The notes under the pieces: model-generated
Told to the model about the DNA's origin: nothing
Database searches by the model: none
The model's input: the letters and a program-made list of their open reading frames with translations, nothing else
Assembly: GCA_963668545.1 (NCBI GenBank)
Contig: OY764868.1
Location: 310,001 to 374,000, forward strand
Source of the DNA: G963662265 sp963668545
Lineage (GTDB): Bacteria > Spirochaetota > Spirochaetia > CADAEX01
Direction: 5' to 3'
Length of the DNA stretch: 64,000 nt
Position numbers and translations under genes: made by a program
In this document: positions 26,563-35,085 of the stretch, piece by piece
Layout of the letters: every line of letters starts with the position of its first letter
Position numbering within the stretch: the first letter of the stretch is position 1

Positions 26563-27883
26563 TCTTCGTCTTGCCGTGACAGGAAATCCTGTAATACACA
26601 GCCTGAGCCCTGTCATTTTCAGGAACTTTTTCAGGAAACATTCTGTTGAAGGATTCTATTCAAGAATTGCTGCCGACTCAATTGATGAAGTATTGAGATG
26701 CGCCGAAATCATATCCCTTACAGGAATCAATGTCACTTCCCCGTTCAAGGAGGAGGCATACAGGATTTCCGGCATAAAAAACAGAACTGCAGATTTCCTG
26801 AAAGCTTCAAATACCCTCTGCTTCAGAGAAAACACTGTTACAGCAGATAACACAGATCCGCTGGGAGTAGCCGGACCTGTTCAAAAACGGTTTCCTGATC
26901 CCTCGAATCTCAAGGCTGTTGTTATCGGGGCAGGCGGAGCCGGGGTTGCGGCATGTTATGCCCTTTCTTCAAACGGCTTCAGGACAGTTATGGTAAACAG
27001 GACTGTTGAAAAGGCTGAAAAAAGAATCTCCGGAATAAAAAACTGCTCTGCTGAAGCACTTGATAATATAGATGATGCTGTTAAAGGTGCTTCTCTTGTA
27101 ATCCATACTCTTCCGGTTCCGGACTGTTTCTTTGATCCTTCTGTTCTCATGAAAGATGCAGTACTGTTTGATGCAAATTACAAATACAGCCCAATGAAAA
27201 AGATTGCTTCTGAAAGAGGCCTCGGCTATATTGACGGCAGGGAATGGCTTTTTGCCCAGGCGGAAGCTGCATATAAAATATTTACAGGATGTGGAAATAA
27301 GGGTGAATTGATATCTTCCGGAGAATCATCAGCTGACGATGCTGATGACTTTTTTTCCTATGCCCCGTATCCAGACAATATCTCCCTTATAGGTTTTATG
27401 GGAAGCGGAAAGACTGCAACAGGTAAAAAACTTTCTGAAGTTACAGGATATGAGTTTGCAGATACAGATTACCTGATTGAAAAGAAGGCCGGATTAAGTA
27501 TCCCTGTGATTTTCAGGGAAAAAGGGGAGACCTATTTCAGGAATATGGAAAGGGATGTTGTCATTGAACTGCTTGCAGACCGCAGAAGGAAAATCATATC
27601 CTGCGGTGGCGGCGTTGTAGGAGACAGTCTGATACGAAAAGAACTTGGAAAAAGAAGTATTCCTGTCTGGCTTCTTTCATCTCCTGAAACATCGCTTTCA
27701 AGGATAACAGACAATTCAAGGCCGCTTCTTGAAACACCTTCGAGGTATGAAAAAGCAGTTTCCCTTTTTAATGAAAGGATAGATTTATACGGGGCTGTTT
27801 CACAGCTGATAATCAATACAGAAAAAAGAGATGCTGAAAAAACAGCAGGGAGAATATATGAAGAAATCTGTGAGCTTCTCTGA
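26552..27883 (+). CDS. aroE-aroK: Fused shikimate dehydrogenase - shikimate kinase
   Basis: A single 443-residue protein carrying two consecutive steps. Residues about 1-255 are shikimate dehydrogenase: NPVIHSLSP (shikimate binding), INVTSPFKEEAYRIS with the catalytic Lys, DNTDPLG and the NADP fold VVIGAGGAGVAACYAL. Residues about 270-443 are shikimate kinase: Walker A GFMGSGKTATGK (near residue 280), DTDYLIE, REKGETYFRNMERDV and SCGGGVV. A short acidic linker (about 256-272) joins them. The AroE-AroK order as one chain is uncommon; most genomes encode them separately. The start is placed at ATG 26552 with GAGG upstream. Confidence 0.95.
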   Translation: MNGSLRLAVTGNPVIHSLSPVIFRNFFRKHSVEGFYSRIAADSIDEVLRCAEIISLTGINVTSPFKEEAYRISGIKNRTADFLKASNTLCFRENTVTADNTDPLGVAGPVQKRFPDPSNLKAVVIGAGGAGVAACYALSSNGFRTVMVNRTVEKAEKRISGIKNCSAEALDNIDDAVKGASLVIHTLPVPDCFFDPSVLMKDAVLFDANYKYSPMKKIASERGLGYIDGREWLFAQAEAAYKIFTGCGNKGELISSGESSADDADDFFSYAPYPDNISLIGFMGSGKTATGKKLSEVTGYEFADTDYLIEKKAGLSIPVIFREKGETYFRNMERDVVIELLADRRRKIISCGGGVVGDSLIRKELGKRSIPVWLLSSPETSLSRITDNSRPLLETPSRYEKAVSLFNERIDLYGAVSQLIINTEKRDAEKTAGRIYEEICELL

Positions 27884-29114
27884 TATAGCGGGAAAGATCA
27901 AGGCTCCTGCCTCCAAGAGCGCATTGCAGAGAATTCTTGCGCTTTCACACCTGTGCAGGGAAAAGGTTGTTATTGAAAATGCAACTTATTCGGGAGATGT
28001 GAAATCAGCTGTTGCCATTATAAAGTCTCTTGGATCAGATGTCTCTGAGGAGGGATCTGTTATTACTGTTGCCCCAGGAAACAGAAGCCCTGAAAGAGTT
28101 TTAAATCCCGGGGAGGCGGGTCTCGGAATAAGGATGTTTTCCCCGCTTGCTTCGCTTGACGGAACAGAGCATGAAATTATTGCTGAAGGATCTCTGAAAA
28201 AAAGGCCTGCAGTTTTAATAAGGGATGCACTTTCATCACTTGGAGTTGATGTGAGCATAAGTGGGGATTTCCCCCCTGTAATACTGAAAGGACCGCTGAA
28301 GGGGGGGGAAATTACAATAGACGGGTCCTTGAGTTCCCAGCTCCTTACAGGGCTTCTGATTTCCCTGCCCCTTGCAGATGAGGATTCATTAATCAATGTT
28401 ATAAGTCTGAGGAGCAGGCCTTATATAGATATGACAACAGAGCTTGTAGGTCTTTTCGGGGGGGAAATAACAAATCATGATTATAAGAGGTTTTTGATAA
28501 GGGGAAAACAGCGGTACAGAAGCCCGGGTAGAGTACTTTGCGAAGGGGACTGGTCAGGGGCCTCGTTTTTTGCTGTTGCTGCAGCTTTATCAGGAAGTGT
28601 TGAGCTTCTCAATCTGAGACCTGATTCAAAGCAGGCTGACAGGGCTGTCCTTGAGGTGATTGCACAGACAGGCTGCCCTGTCAGCATTACTAAGCAGTCT
28701 GTTAATATAGAAAGCAAAGCTGTTCTGAAACCTTTCAGCTTTGATGCAACTGATTCTCCGGATCTTTTCCCCCCTCTTGCTGCACTTGCATCCGGATGTA
28801 ACGGAATATCCGAGATCAGGGGTGTTTCAAGGCTCCGTCACAAGGAATCTGACAGGGAGAAGACACTGACAGAAGAATTCGGAAAGGCCGGGATTGAGAT
28901 AAAATCAGAAGGTGATGTAATGATAATAAAAGGGGGACAGGTTCTTCCCTGTGAAGCAGATTCTAACAATGATCACAGAATTGCCATGGCCCTTGCTGTT
29001 GCTGCACTGAAATGCAGGGGAAGTGTTGTTATAAATAATTCAGAGTCAGTCTCAAAATCATATCCCGGTTTTTTTGAGGATCTTGAAAGCATAGGAGGAA
29101 AAATCAGTGAATAG
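27858..29114 (+). CDS. aroA: EPSP synthase (3-phosphoshikimate 1-carboxyvinyltransferase)
   Basis: Condenses shikimate 3-phosphate with phosphoenolpyruvate. It has 418 residues from ATG 27858 (GGGAG upstream), overlapping the previous gene by 26 bp. Motifs: KAPASKSALQR near the N-terminus, SLSSQLLTGLLIS, CEGDWSGASFF, RLRHKESDRE and NNDHRIAMALAVAA. The loop that reads GNAGTAMRP in the E. coli enzyme is GEAGLGIRM here: the Gly equivalent to Gly96 is kept, but Thr97 is Leu and Pro101 is Met. The enzyme is therefore a divergent subtype. It should still be active, because the catalytic Asp/Glu/Arg/Lys positions that I can align are present. Confidence 0.95.
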   Translation: MKKSVSFSDIAGKIKAPASKSALQRILALSHLCREKVVIENATYSGDVKSAVAIIKSLGSDVSEEGSVITVAPGNRSPERVLNPGEAGLGIRMFSPLASLDGTEHEIIAEGSLKKRPAVLIRDALSSLGVDVSISGDFPPVILKGPLKGGEITIDGSLSSQLLTGLLISLPLADEDSLINVISLRSRPYIDMTTELVGLFGGEITNHDYKRFLIRGKQRYRSPGRVLCEGDWSGASFFAVAAALSGSVELLNLRPDSKQADRAVLEVIAQTGCPVSITKQSVNIESKAVLKPFSFDATDSPDLFPPLAALASGCNGISEIRGVSRLRHKESDREKTLTEEFGKAGIEIKSEGDVMIIKGGQVLPCEADSNNDHRIAMALAVAALKCRGSVVINNSESVSKSYPGFFEDLESIGGKISE

Positions 29115-30105
29115 TTTTGGTACAGTATTCAGAGTTTCCATATACGGTGAGTCCCACGGGACAGGTGTCGGGGTGATAATTGACGGATGTCCTCCGGGTA
29201 TTGAAATAACAGTTGATGATTTTGAGAAGGATATTGCAAGAAGACGGGCCGGTTCGGAAGGGACAACTCCCAGGGTTGAGCGGGATATACCTGAAATAAT
29301 CAGCGGTTGTTTTCAGGGGCATACTACCGGAAGTCCTCTGAATATTTTTTTCAGGAACACAGATACAAAATCTGAAGACTATGACAGATTCAGAAACCAT
29401 CCCCGGCCGGGACATGCTGATTTTTCTTCAATGAAGAAATACGGTTCATACAATGATCCCAGGGGAAGCGGCCATTTCTCGGGACGCATAACTGCAGGCC
29501 TGGTTGCTGCGGGAACTGTTGCGAGAAAAGTGTGCAGTTTTCTTGATATAAAAGCTTCCCTGACAGAAGCAGGGGGCAGTTCAGATATTGGAAAAGCTGT
29601 GGACAGAGCTGTTGACAGGGGAGATTCTATCGGAGGCATTGTTGAGTGCAGGATAAACGGGGTCCCTCCAGGTCTCGGGGAGCCTTTCTTTAATTCAGCC
29701 GAATCATTGATCAGTCATATTGTTTTTTCCATACCCGGTATAAGGGGCATTGAATTCGGTTCAGGGTTCAGGGCGGCCTCCATGAGTGGAAGCGAGCATA
29801 ATGACAGGATTGCTGATATGGATGGGCATACTGTTACAAACAATCATGCGGGAATAAACGGAGGTATTACCAACGGAAATGAAATATATTTCCGTACAGC
29901 TGTAAAGCCTACATCAACAATAAATATTCCCCAGAATACATATAATTTCAAAGAGGAGAAAATTAAGGAACTTGAAGGGAAAGGGCGGCATGATATCTGC
30001 TTTGCAAAAAGAGTTCCGGTTATAGTGGAGTCTGCTGCTGCAATTGCCATGGCAGATCTTTACCTTTTATCAAAGAGTCTGAATTATGGAGGAGAAAAGT
30101 TATGA
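29107..30105 (+). CDS. aroC: Chorismate synthase
   Basis: FMN-dependent enzyme that makes chorismate from EPSP. It starts at GTG 29107 with AGGAGG at 29094-29099, inside the end of aroA. The signatures are GESHGTGVGVIIDGCPPG, RRAGSEGTTPRVERD, RPGHADFS and YGSYNDPRGSGHFSGR, and ESAAAIAMADLYL at the C-terminus. At 332 residues it is slightly shorter than most homologues (about 350-390) but no core motif is missing. Its stop overlaps the pheA start (ATGA). Confidence 0.96.
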   Translation: MNSFGTVFRVSIYGESHGTGVGVIIDGCPPGIEITVDDFEKDIARRRAGSEGTTPRVERDIPEIISGCFQGHTTGSPLNIFFRNTDTKSEDYDRFRNHPRPGHADFSSMKKYGSYNDPRGSGHFSGRITAGLVAAGTVARKVCSFLDIKASLTEAGGSSDIGKAVDRAVDRGDSIGGIVECRINGVPPGLGEPFFNSAESLISHIVFSIPGIRGIEFGSGFRAASMSGSEHNDRIADMDGHTVTNNHAGINGGITNGNEIYFRTAVKPTSTINIPQNTYNFKEEKIKELEGKGRHDICFAKRVPVIVESAAAIAMADLYLLSKSLNYGGEKL

Positions 30106-31157
30106 AGTTGAATTTACTCAGGGAAAACATTGATATTATCGACCAGAAGCTTATAAAGCTTCTTAACGACAGAATGGAACAGGCTGTAATGAGCAGGAAG
30201 CTTAAGGACAGGATTGAAGATACAGGCAGGGAAAAGCTTGTCCTTGATAAAATCAGGGACTCCTCAACAGGTCTCCTCAACCCTGATTTTACAGAAAAGC
30301 TGTACAGGCTGATAATTGAAGAAAGCAAAAAGCTTCAGAATGAAAACAAGAAAATTATCGGGTTTCAGGGGGAACACGGAGCTTACAGCGAGGAAGCTGC
30401 AAAGGCCTGGAGCAGGGATATTGTTACTGTGCCTTGTGTAGAGTTTGCAGATGTTTTTGAAGGGGTTGAGGCGGGGCTCTTTGATTACGGCATTGTACCG
30501 GTTGAAAATAACCTGGGAGGAATTGTCGGTGAGGTTAACAGCCTTCTTCTGAAGAAAGACCTTAAAGTAATTGATGCCCTTGATATTGCTGTATCCCACT
30601 GTCTGATGATGCTTCCCGGAACTGATTACAGGGAAATAAGAAATGCCTATTCACACAGCCAGGCACTGTCTCAGTGCAGGGAATTTTTAAGCAGGAACAA
30701 ACTTGATCCCATTCCCTATTATGACACAGCAGGGGCAGCCAGAATGATATCCAGAAAGCAGCTGAAAGGATCTGCCGCAATTGCCAGCAGGCTTTCAGCA
30801 AAGCTGTATAATCTTGAAATAATAAAGGAGAATGTTCAGGACCTTGATAACAACAGGACAAGGTTTTTCATTATTTCCAGGGAAGATATACGCAAGGAAA
30901 AGGGCAGCAAGTGTTCAATCGTTTTCTCAACTGAACATAAAGCAGGTACCCTCTTTTCTGTTCTTGATCAGTTTGCAAAAGCCAGGATTAACCTTACCCG
31001 AATTGAGTCTGTTCCTTCAGATCCGGGTGAATTTGCTTTTTTTCTTGATTTTCAGGCTGAAGAGGGATCGGAAGAGGTGAAGGCGATTTTTGAAAAACTT
31101 TCAAAAGTTACGACAAATATCAAAATCCTCGGATTTTACAACGAAAGGAGTATGTAG
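30102..31157 (+). CDS. pheA: Bifunctional chorismate mutase / prephenate dehydratase
   Basis: P-protein that converts chorismate to prephenate and then phenylpyruvate. Domains in its 351 residues: chorismate mutase (about 1-85, LRENIDIIDQKLIKLLNDR and the catalytic Lys in SRKLKDR), prephenate dehydratase (about 88-270, GFQGEHGAYSEEAA, VPVENNLGG, and the catalytic Thr-Arg-Phe in NNRTRFF) and an ACT regulatory domain (about 275-350). The ACT motif that is normally ESRP reads ESVP, which could weaken Phe feedback. GGAGAA precedes the ATG, which overlaps the aroC stop. Confidence 0.95.
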   Translation: MKLNLLRENIDIIDQKLIKLLNDRMEQAVMSRKLKDRIEDTGREKLVLDKIRDSSTGLLNPDFTEKLYRLIIEESKKLQNENKKIIGFQGEHGAYSEEAAKAWSRDIVTVPCVEFADVFEGVEAGLFDYGIVPVENNLGGIVGEVNSLLLKKDLKVIDALDIAVSHCLMMLPGTDYREIRNAYSHSQALSQCREFLSRNKLDPIPYYDTAGAARMISRKQLKGSAAIASRLSAKLYNLEIIKENVQDLDNNRTRFFIISREDIRKEKGSKCSIVFSTEHKAGTLFSVLDQFAKARINLTRIESVPSDPGEFAFFLDFQAEEGSEEVKAIFEKLSKVTTNIKILGFYNERSM

Positions 31158-31933
31158 TGAAAATATTTATTATGGGAACCGGTCATATCGGTTCCTGGCT
31201 TGTTGAAGAGCTGTGCCATGATCATGAAGTAGCTATATATGATTCTGATCCGAGAAAGATGAAATACTTTTTCAATGTGGAAAGATTCATGAAGCTTGAA
31301 GAGGTTAAAAAATTCAATCCTGAAATGGTTATAAATACTGTATCGCTTCAGAATACAATAAAATCATTTGAAGATGTTCTTCCTTTTATTTCAAAAAAAT
31401 GTATTCTTGCCGATGCTGCTTCTGTTAAAGGGGATCTTGAAAAATTCTACAGGGCGACCAAACGTGATTTTGTTTCGACACATCCGATGTTCGGTCCCAC
31501 ATTTGCAAACATCAGGGATCTGCGGGATGAGAATTCCATTATTATAGAGGAATCATGTGAAAAGGGTAAGAAATTCTTTTACAACCTATATAAATCCCTT
31601 CACCTTAAAATCTTCTATAATACATTCGAGGAACATGACAGGACTATTGCATATTCCCTTTCAACCCCTTTTGCCTCTTCCATGGTTTTTGCGGCATGCC
31701 TTGAAGTTCATGATGCTCCAGGTACAACATTTAAAAAGCATATGGAGACTGCAAAAGGACTGCTGAGCGAGGATGACAACCTTCTGACAGAAATCATGTT
31801 TAACCAGTATACTATAGATCAGCTGAGAAAAATCAATTCCCAGCTGACATATCTTACCCACATAATCAATGCAAAGGACAGGGAGGAAATGGCAAAATTC
31901 CTGAAAAACCTCAGGGGCAATATTTTTTCTTGA
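31157..31933 (+). CDS. tyrA: Prephenate (or arogenate) dehydrogenase
   Basis: Oxidative decarboxylation of prephenate to 4-hydroxyphenylpyruvate, the Tyr branch. It starts at GTG 31157, whose first base is the last base of the pheA stop, with AAGGAG just upstream. The 258 residues contain an N-terminal NAD fold (FIMGTGHIGSWLVEEL), ADAASVKGDL, STHPMFGP with the catalytic His, and the helical dimerisation domain. There is no C-terminal ACT domain. Substrate choice (prephenate or arogenate) cannot be told from sequence. It is the last biosynthetic gene of the operon; no terminator hairpin follows immediately. Confidence 0.92.
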   Translation: MKIFIMGTGHIGSWLVEELCHDHEVAIYDSDPRKMKYFFNVERFMKLEEVKKFNPEMVINTVSLQNTIKSFEDVLPFISKKCILADAASVKGDLEKFYRATKRDFVSTHPMFGPTFANIRDLRDENSIIIEESCEKGKKFFYNLYKSLHLKIFYNTFEEHDRTIAYSLSTPFASSMVFAACLEVHDAPGTTFKKHMETAKGLLSEDDNLLTEIMFNQYTIDQLRKINSQLTYLTHIINAKDREEMAKFLKNLRGNIFS

Positions 31934-31966
31934 CCTGGTTGAGTAAAAGATTTTAATATAGGGATT

Positions 31967-32653
31967 ATGAAGATAACCGGTTTTGTTTCGGTTTTACTGC
32001 TCATAATCCCTTTTTTGTCTTTTGCCGGAGACAATTATAATTATGATATACCTGATTTCAACAGGATTGAAGTATCGGGAAACATGACTGTAATACTTGA
32101 AAAGCGAAGCAAACCCGGTATGTATATAGAAATTGAAAACAGCAGCATCGATGATATACAGTGGTATGTCTCTGTAAAAACCCTTGTATTGAAGAAGAAA
32201 TCAGCATTTCCAGATTTCAGCGGAATAAAGTTACTTGTCTATTACAGCGGGGAGCTTAAATCACTGATAAGTAAAAACGGGTCAATTATAAAGAATATCA
32301 GAAAAATTGATACCGATAAAATACTCCTGGAAGCATCTTCAGGAGGTATTCAGGATCTTGTTCTGGAAGCTGATAATGTGGAGGCAAGATCAGTAAGGAC
32401 ATCACGGATCAGGATCAAAGGGAGCTGCAAACGGCTTTTTGCGCAGGCTGATTCAGGCTCGGAAATAAACAGTTATGATCTTGCCTGCCTCAGGGCAGAA
32501 GCATATGCCCATTCAGGTGGTATAATCAGAATCAGGGCTTCTCAGCAGATAGAGGGAAGTTCAGGTCTCGGATCATACATATATTATAAGGGAGCACCGT
32601 CAAAGATATTTTTCACATCAGGTACTGGCGGAGAATTAATTGACGATGAATAG
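31967..32653 (+). CDS. Exported GIN-domain (DUF2807) protein
   Basis: A 228-residue protein with a signal peptide (about 2-20, ending at SFAGDN) and a beta-helical GIN/DUF2807 domain. The typical opening FNRIEVSGNMTVILEK is followed by regularly spaced short strands ending in SSGLGSYIYYKG. Such proteins are exported and predicted to be adhesin-like or envelope-associated, mostly in Bacteroidota and spirochaetes. It begins 33 bp after tyrA with no obvious promoter, so it may be a trailing gene of the aro transcript without a pathway link. Confidence 0.82.
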   Translation: MKITGFVSVLLLIIPFLSFAGDNYNYDIPDFNRIEVSGNMTVILEKRSKPGMYIEIENSSIDDIQWYVSVKTLVLKKKSAFPDFSGIKLLVYYSGELKSLISKNGSIIKNIRKIDTDKILLEASSGGIQDLVLEADNVEARSVRTSRIRIKGSCKRLFAQADSGSEINSYDLACLRAEAYAHSGGIIRIRASQQIEGSSGLGSYIYYKGAPSKIFFTSGTGGELIDDE

Positions 32654-32680
32654 AGAGCAATCATAAAACAAGGAGCAGGT

Positions 32681-33313
32681 ATGGAACCGGTTAAACAGTA
32701 TTATAAGAATACAGCAGACAGCCTTATCAGGGAATTCGGTAAAAGGAATATTGAAGCTTCATATTTTGAGGACAGCAGCAGTATGCTGTCATATATCAGG
32801 GAACTGCTTCCTGCCAATGCACTGGTGTCCTGGGGAGGATCAATGACTCTTAAGGAGACTGGAACTGCAGATTTCCTCAGGTCAGGAAAATTCAGGACAC
32901 TTGACCGGGACAGTGTTTCCGGAGCGGAAGAGCTTCACAAGGTATTCCACCAGGCTCTCAGCTGTGAATATTATTTTATGAGTTCCAATGCAGTGACAAT
33001 GGACGGCAAACTGGTTAATATCGATGCAACAGGAAACCGTGTGGCAGCTCTCTGTTACGGACCTGATAATGTTATTGTGATAGCAGGAATGAATAAGGTT
33101 GTGAAGGATGAAGAGGCAGCTGTCAGCAGGATAAAGAACTATGCATCTCCTGTAAATGCAGTCAGGCTTTCAAGAAATACTCCATGTTCAAAAACAGGCA
33201 TGTGTGCCGACTGTCTTGGAAACACTATCTGCAGCCACACTGTAATTACAAGAAATTCCATTGCTGAGGGGAGGATAAAGGTCCTTCTTGTCGGGGAAAT
33301 TCTGGGATACTGA
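32681..33313 (+). CDS. LUD-domain protein (LutC/YkgG-like)
   Basis: A 210-residue LUD (DUF162) domain protein. The visible features are the substrate-site-like VSWGGSMTLKETG, MSSNAVTMDGKLVNID, VIVIAGMNKVVKD and the C-terminal Cys cluster TPCSKTGMCADC with a further Cys in NTICSHTVITR. Members with this Cys-rich end are common in anaerobes, and the Cys pattern could bind metal or an iron-sulphur cluster. LutB and LutA are absent, so it is not a lactate-oxidation operon. An AGGAG ribosome site precedes the ATG. Confidence 0.88.
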   Translation: MEPVKQYYKNTADSLIREFGKRNIEASYFEDSSSMLSYIRELLPANALVSWGGSMTLKETGTADFLRSGKFRTLDRDSVSGAEELHKVFHQALSCEYYFMSSNAVTMDGKLVNIDATGNRVAALCYGPDNVIVIAGMNKVVKDEEAAVSRIKNYASPVNAVRLSRNTPCSKTGMCADCLGNTICSHTVITRNSIAEGRIKVLLVGEILGY

Positions 33314-33330
33314 AAAACAGCAGGATTTTC

Positions 33331-34860
33331 TCAGAACTTTGCTGTATAACCGAGAGAGCATCCCATATACTGTGCAATAAAGTCCTCTTCCGGTGTGTCT
33401 GTGTCAAACCAGCTCCTGAAATCCCTGTTGTATCTGAAATCAATTGTGAAAACACTGCTTCTGAAAGGGTATTCAATTGCAAATCCTGCCAGCCATGAGG
33501 GAAGGTGCATTCTGAGGTTTTCATCATCATATTTTTTGCTGACATGTTCTGAAGTTGCAATAACTTCTCCTTCAAGTCTAAGCGGGGTGATTCTGTATTT
33601 ATACGATACTCCTCCGTACAGTTTTACCAGGTTCTCAGGCACTCTCAGGTATATCAATGCGGGAGCTTCAAAAAACCATGTTGATGTCTCAATTTCTGAC
33701 AGGTTCAGAACAGGATAACCTGAAGGATAAAGTGTTTTTGTTTTCTGATTGCAGACCAGTACTTCCGCCTGAAGTCCCAGGAATTTGAAAATATCTGCCG
33801 ACCCGGTAAAGCCGAATCCCATACCTGTACCGCTGCTGCTGTCAGGATCAGTTCCCCCCATATCCCAGTCGTTTATATCAAAGGATGATACAAGGAACAT
33901 GGTTTTGAAACCGAGAGAATAGGGTTTGTCTGCAGTTGTATATCCTTTTGAAGCCCCCCATTTTTCCATGTTGGAACGCCATTTGTGATATTTCCGGGAA
34001 ATCTCCTCTTTTATTCTTACAGCTGTATCGCTGAATTCAGGATTTTCCAGAAGCATGAATAATTTTTCAAAGGAAGATGAAACTTTCTGGCTGTAATATT
34101 TGTCATCTATGTGTTTGTTTACTGTCTGTGAATACCTGTCGATATACTTTTTTTCATTTTCCAGGACAGGAGGAATTTTAAACTCAACGCTAACTCTGTC
34201 TTCCGGAAGAAGAACTGCATTTATTTCCCCGGCATTATATGTTCCGAAAATTCTTTTCTGGAGTATTTTCACATTTCTTGTTCCTGACAGAAGTGATTCC
34301 AGATATTCTATGTTTTTACCAAAGAGTATACCGTCAATATAGACAGAATAATCTCCCTTTTCATCTGTCATGTTTGTGAATGCAAGGGATGTGAAATTTA
34401 TCTCCTTACCTGTAAAATTTCCCAATGTATTTGAAATTGTTTTCTTTATTGTCTCTCTGAGTCTGACTGGCGATTCTGCTGTTTCTCTGCCTGATATTGT
34501 AACAGCTCCTGCTTCTCTGCTGAATACATAGAGTTCAAATATTATATTTCTCTCCTGCTTGATCAGGTCGCCGTAAATTATATAATCAACACCCTTTTCA
34601 TTGCAGTAATTCAGATACTGCCCGGGCGGATAGCTTCCGGTTTCATTGATAACATTATATCCCCCGAGAAGGAGAAGTGTCTGCTCAGATACTGATTTTA
34701 TCTTATCTGCCGCCTTGTTCAGCTCCTTATGTCCTGATCTGTTGATAACAGGGAAAACAGCGATATTAAGTTTTTGTATTTCAGGTTCTTCTGAAAAAAC
34801 CCGGAAAACAGAAATTGTCAAAAATATCATCAGAAACAGTTTTCTTTGTTTTATCATCAA
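33331..34860 (-). CDS. Exported protein: CsgG-like N-domain and outer-membrane barrel
   Basis: A 509-residue protein with a signal peptide (about 6-24). Residues about 30-170 (LNIAVFPVINRSG and VDYIIYGDLIKQ) resemble the CsgG/TolB-like fold used by periplasmic or lipoprotein subunits. A PEGA-like segment follows (about 180-240, SVYIDGILFGKN). The C-terminal half (about 320-509) has alternating amphipathic strands and a terminal Phe (LGYTAKF), as in small outer-membrane beta-barrels. The architecture recurs in the protein at 56496-57800. A consensus promoter lies upstream at 34884-34912. Function unknown; outer-membrane location inferred. Confidence 0.8.
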   Translation of the reverse strand: MMIKQRKLFLMIFLTISVFRVFSEEPEIQKLNIAVFPVINRSGHKELNKAADKIKSVSEQTLLLLGGYNVINETGSYPPGQYLNYCNEKGVDYIIYGDLIKQERNIIFELYVFSREAGAVTISGRETAESPVRLRETIKKTISNTLGNFTGKEINFTSLAFTNMTDEKGDYSVYIDGILFGKNIEYLESLLSGTRNVKILQKRIFGTYNAGEINAVLLPEDRVSVEFKIPPVLENEKKYIDRYSQTVNKHIDDKYYSQKVSSSFEKLFMLLENPEFSDTAVRIKEEISRKYHKWRSNMEKWGASKGYTTADKPYSLGFKTMFLVSSFDINDWDMGGTDPDSSSGTGMGFGFTGSADIFKFLGLQAEVLVCNQKTKTLYPSGYPVLNLSEIETSTWFFEAPALIYLRVPENLVKLYGGVSYKYRITPLRLEGEVIATSEHVSKKYDDENLRMHLPSWLAGFAIEYPFRSSVFTIDFRYNRDFRSWFDTDTPEEDFIAQYMGCSLGYTAKF

Positions 34861-34883
34861 AATAACTCCGGTATATATTACAA

Positions 34884-34912
34884 ATTATCAATAATAGGAA
34901 TACAGCTGTCAA
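34884..34912 (-). promoter_or_regulatory. Promoter of the barrel-protein gene
   Basis: On the minus strand, TTGACA (34912-34907), a 17-bp spacer and GATAAT (34889-34884). The predicted start is near 34877, about 17 nt before the ATG, with GGAG in between. Confidence 0.65.
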
Positions 34913-35085
34913 CATAAAAGCGTTTATTATATTTTCGGCATTTTTTTAATTTTCATCATCCTGAATCCCGCTGATTATTCAACATTAAATTAAAATGAAA
35001 AAAAAGTATCTTTTTTACAGAACGTAATGTATTATTATGTATTCATAAATTTAATATTGTTATACACGTACGCAAAGAGGTTTAT

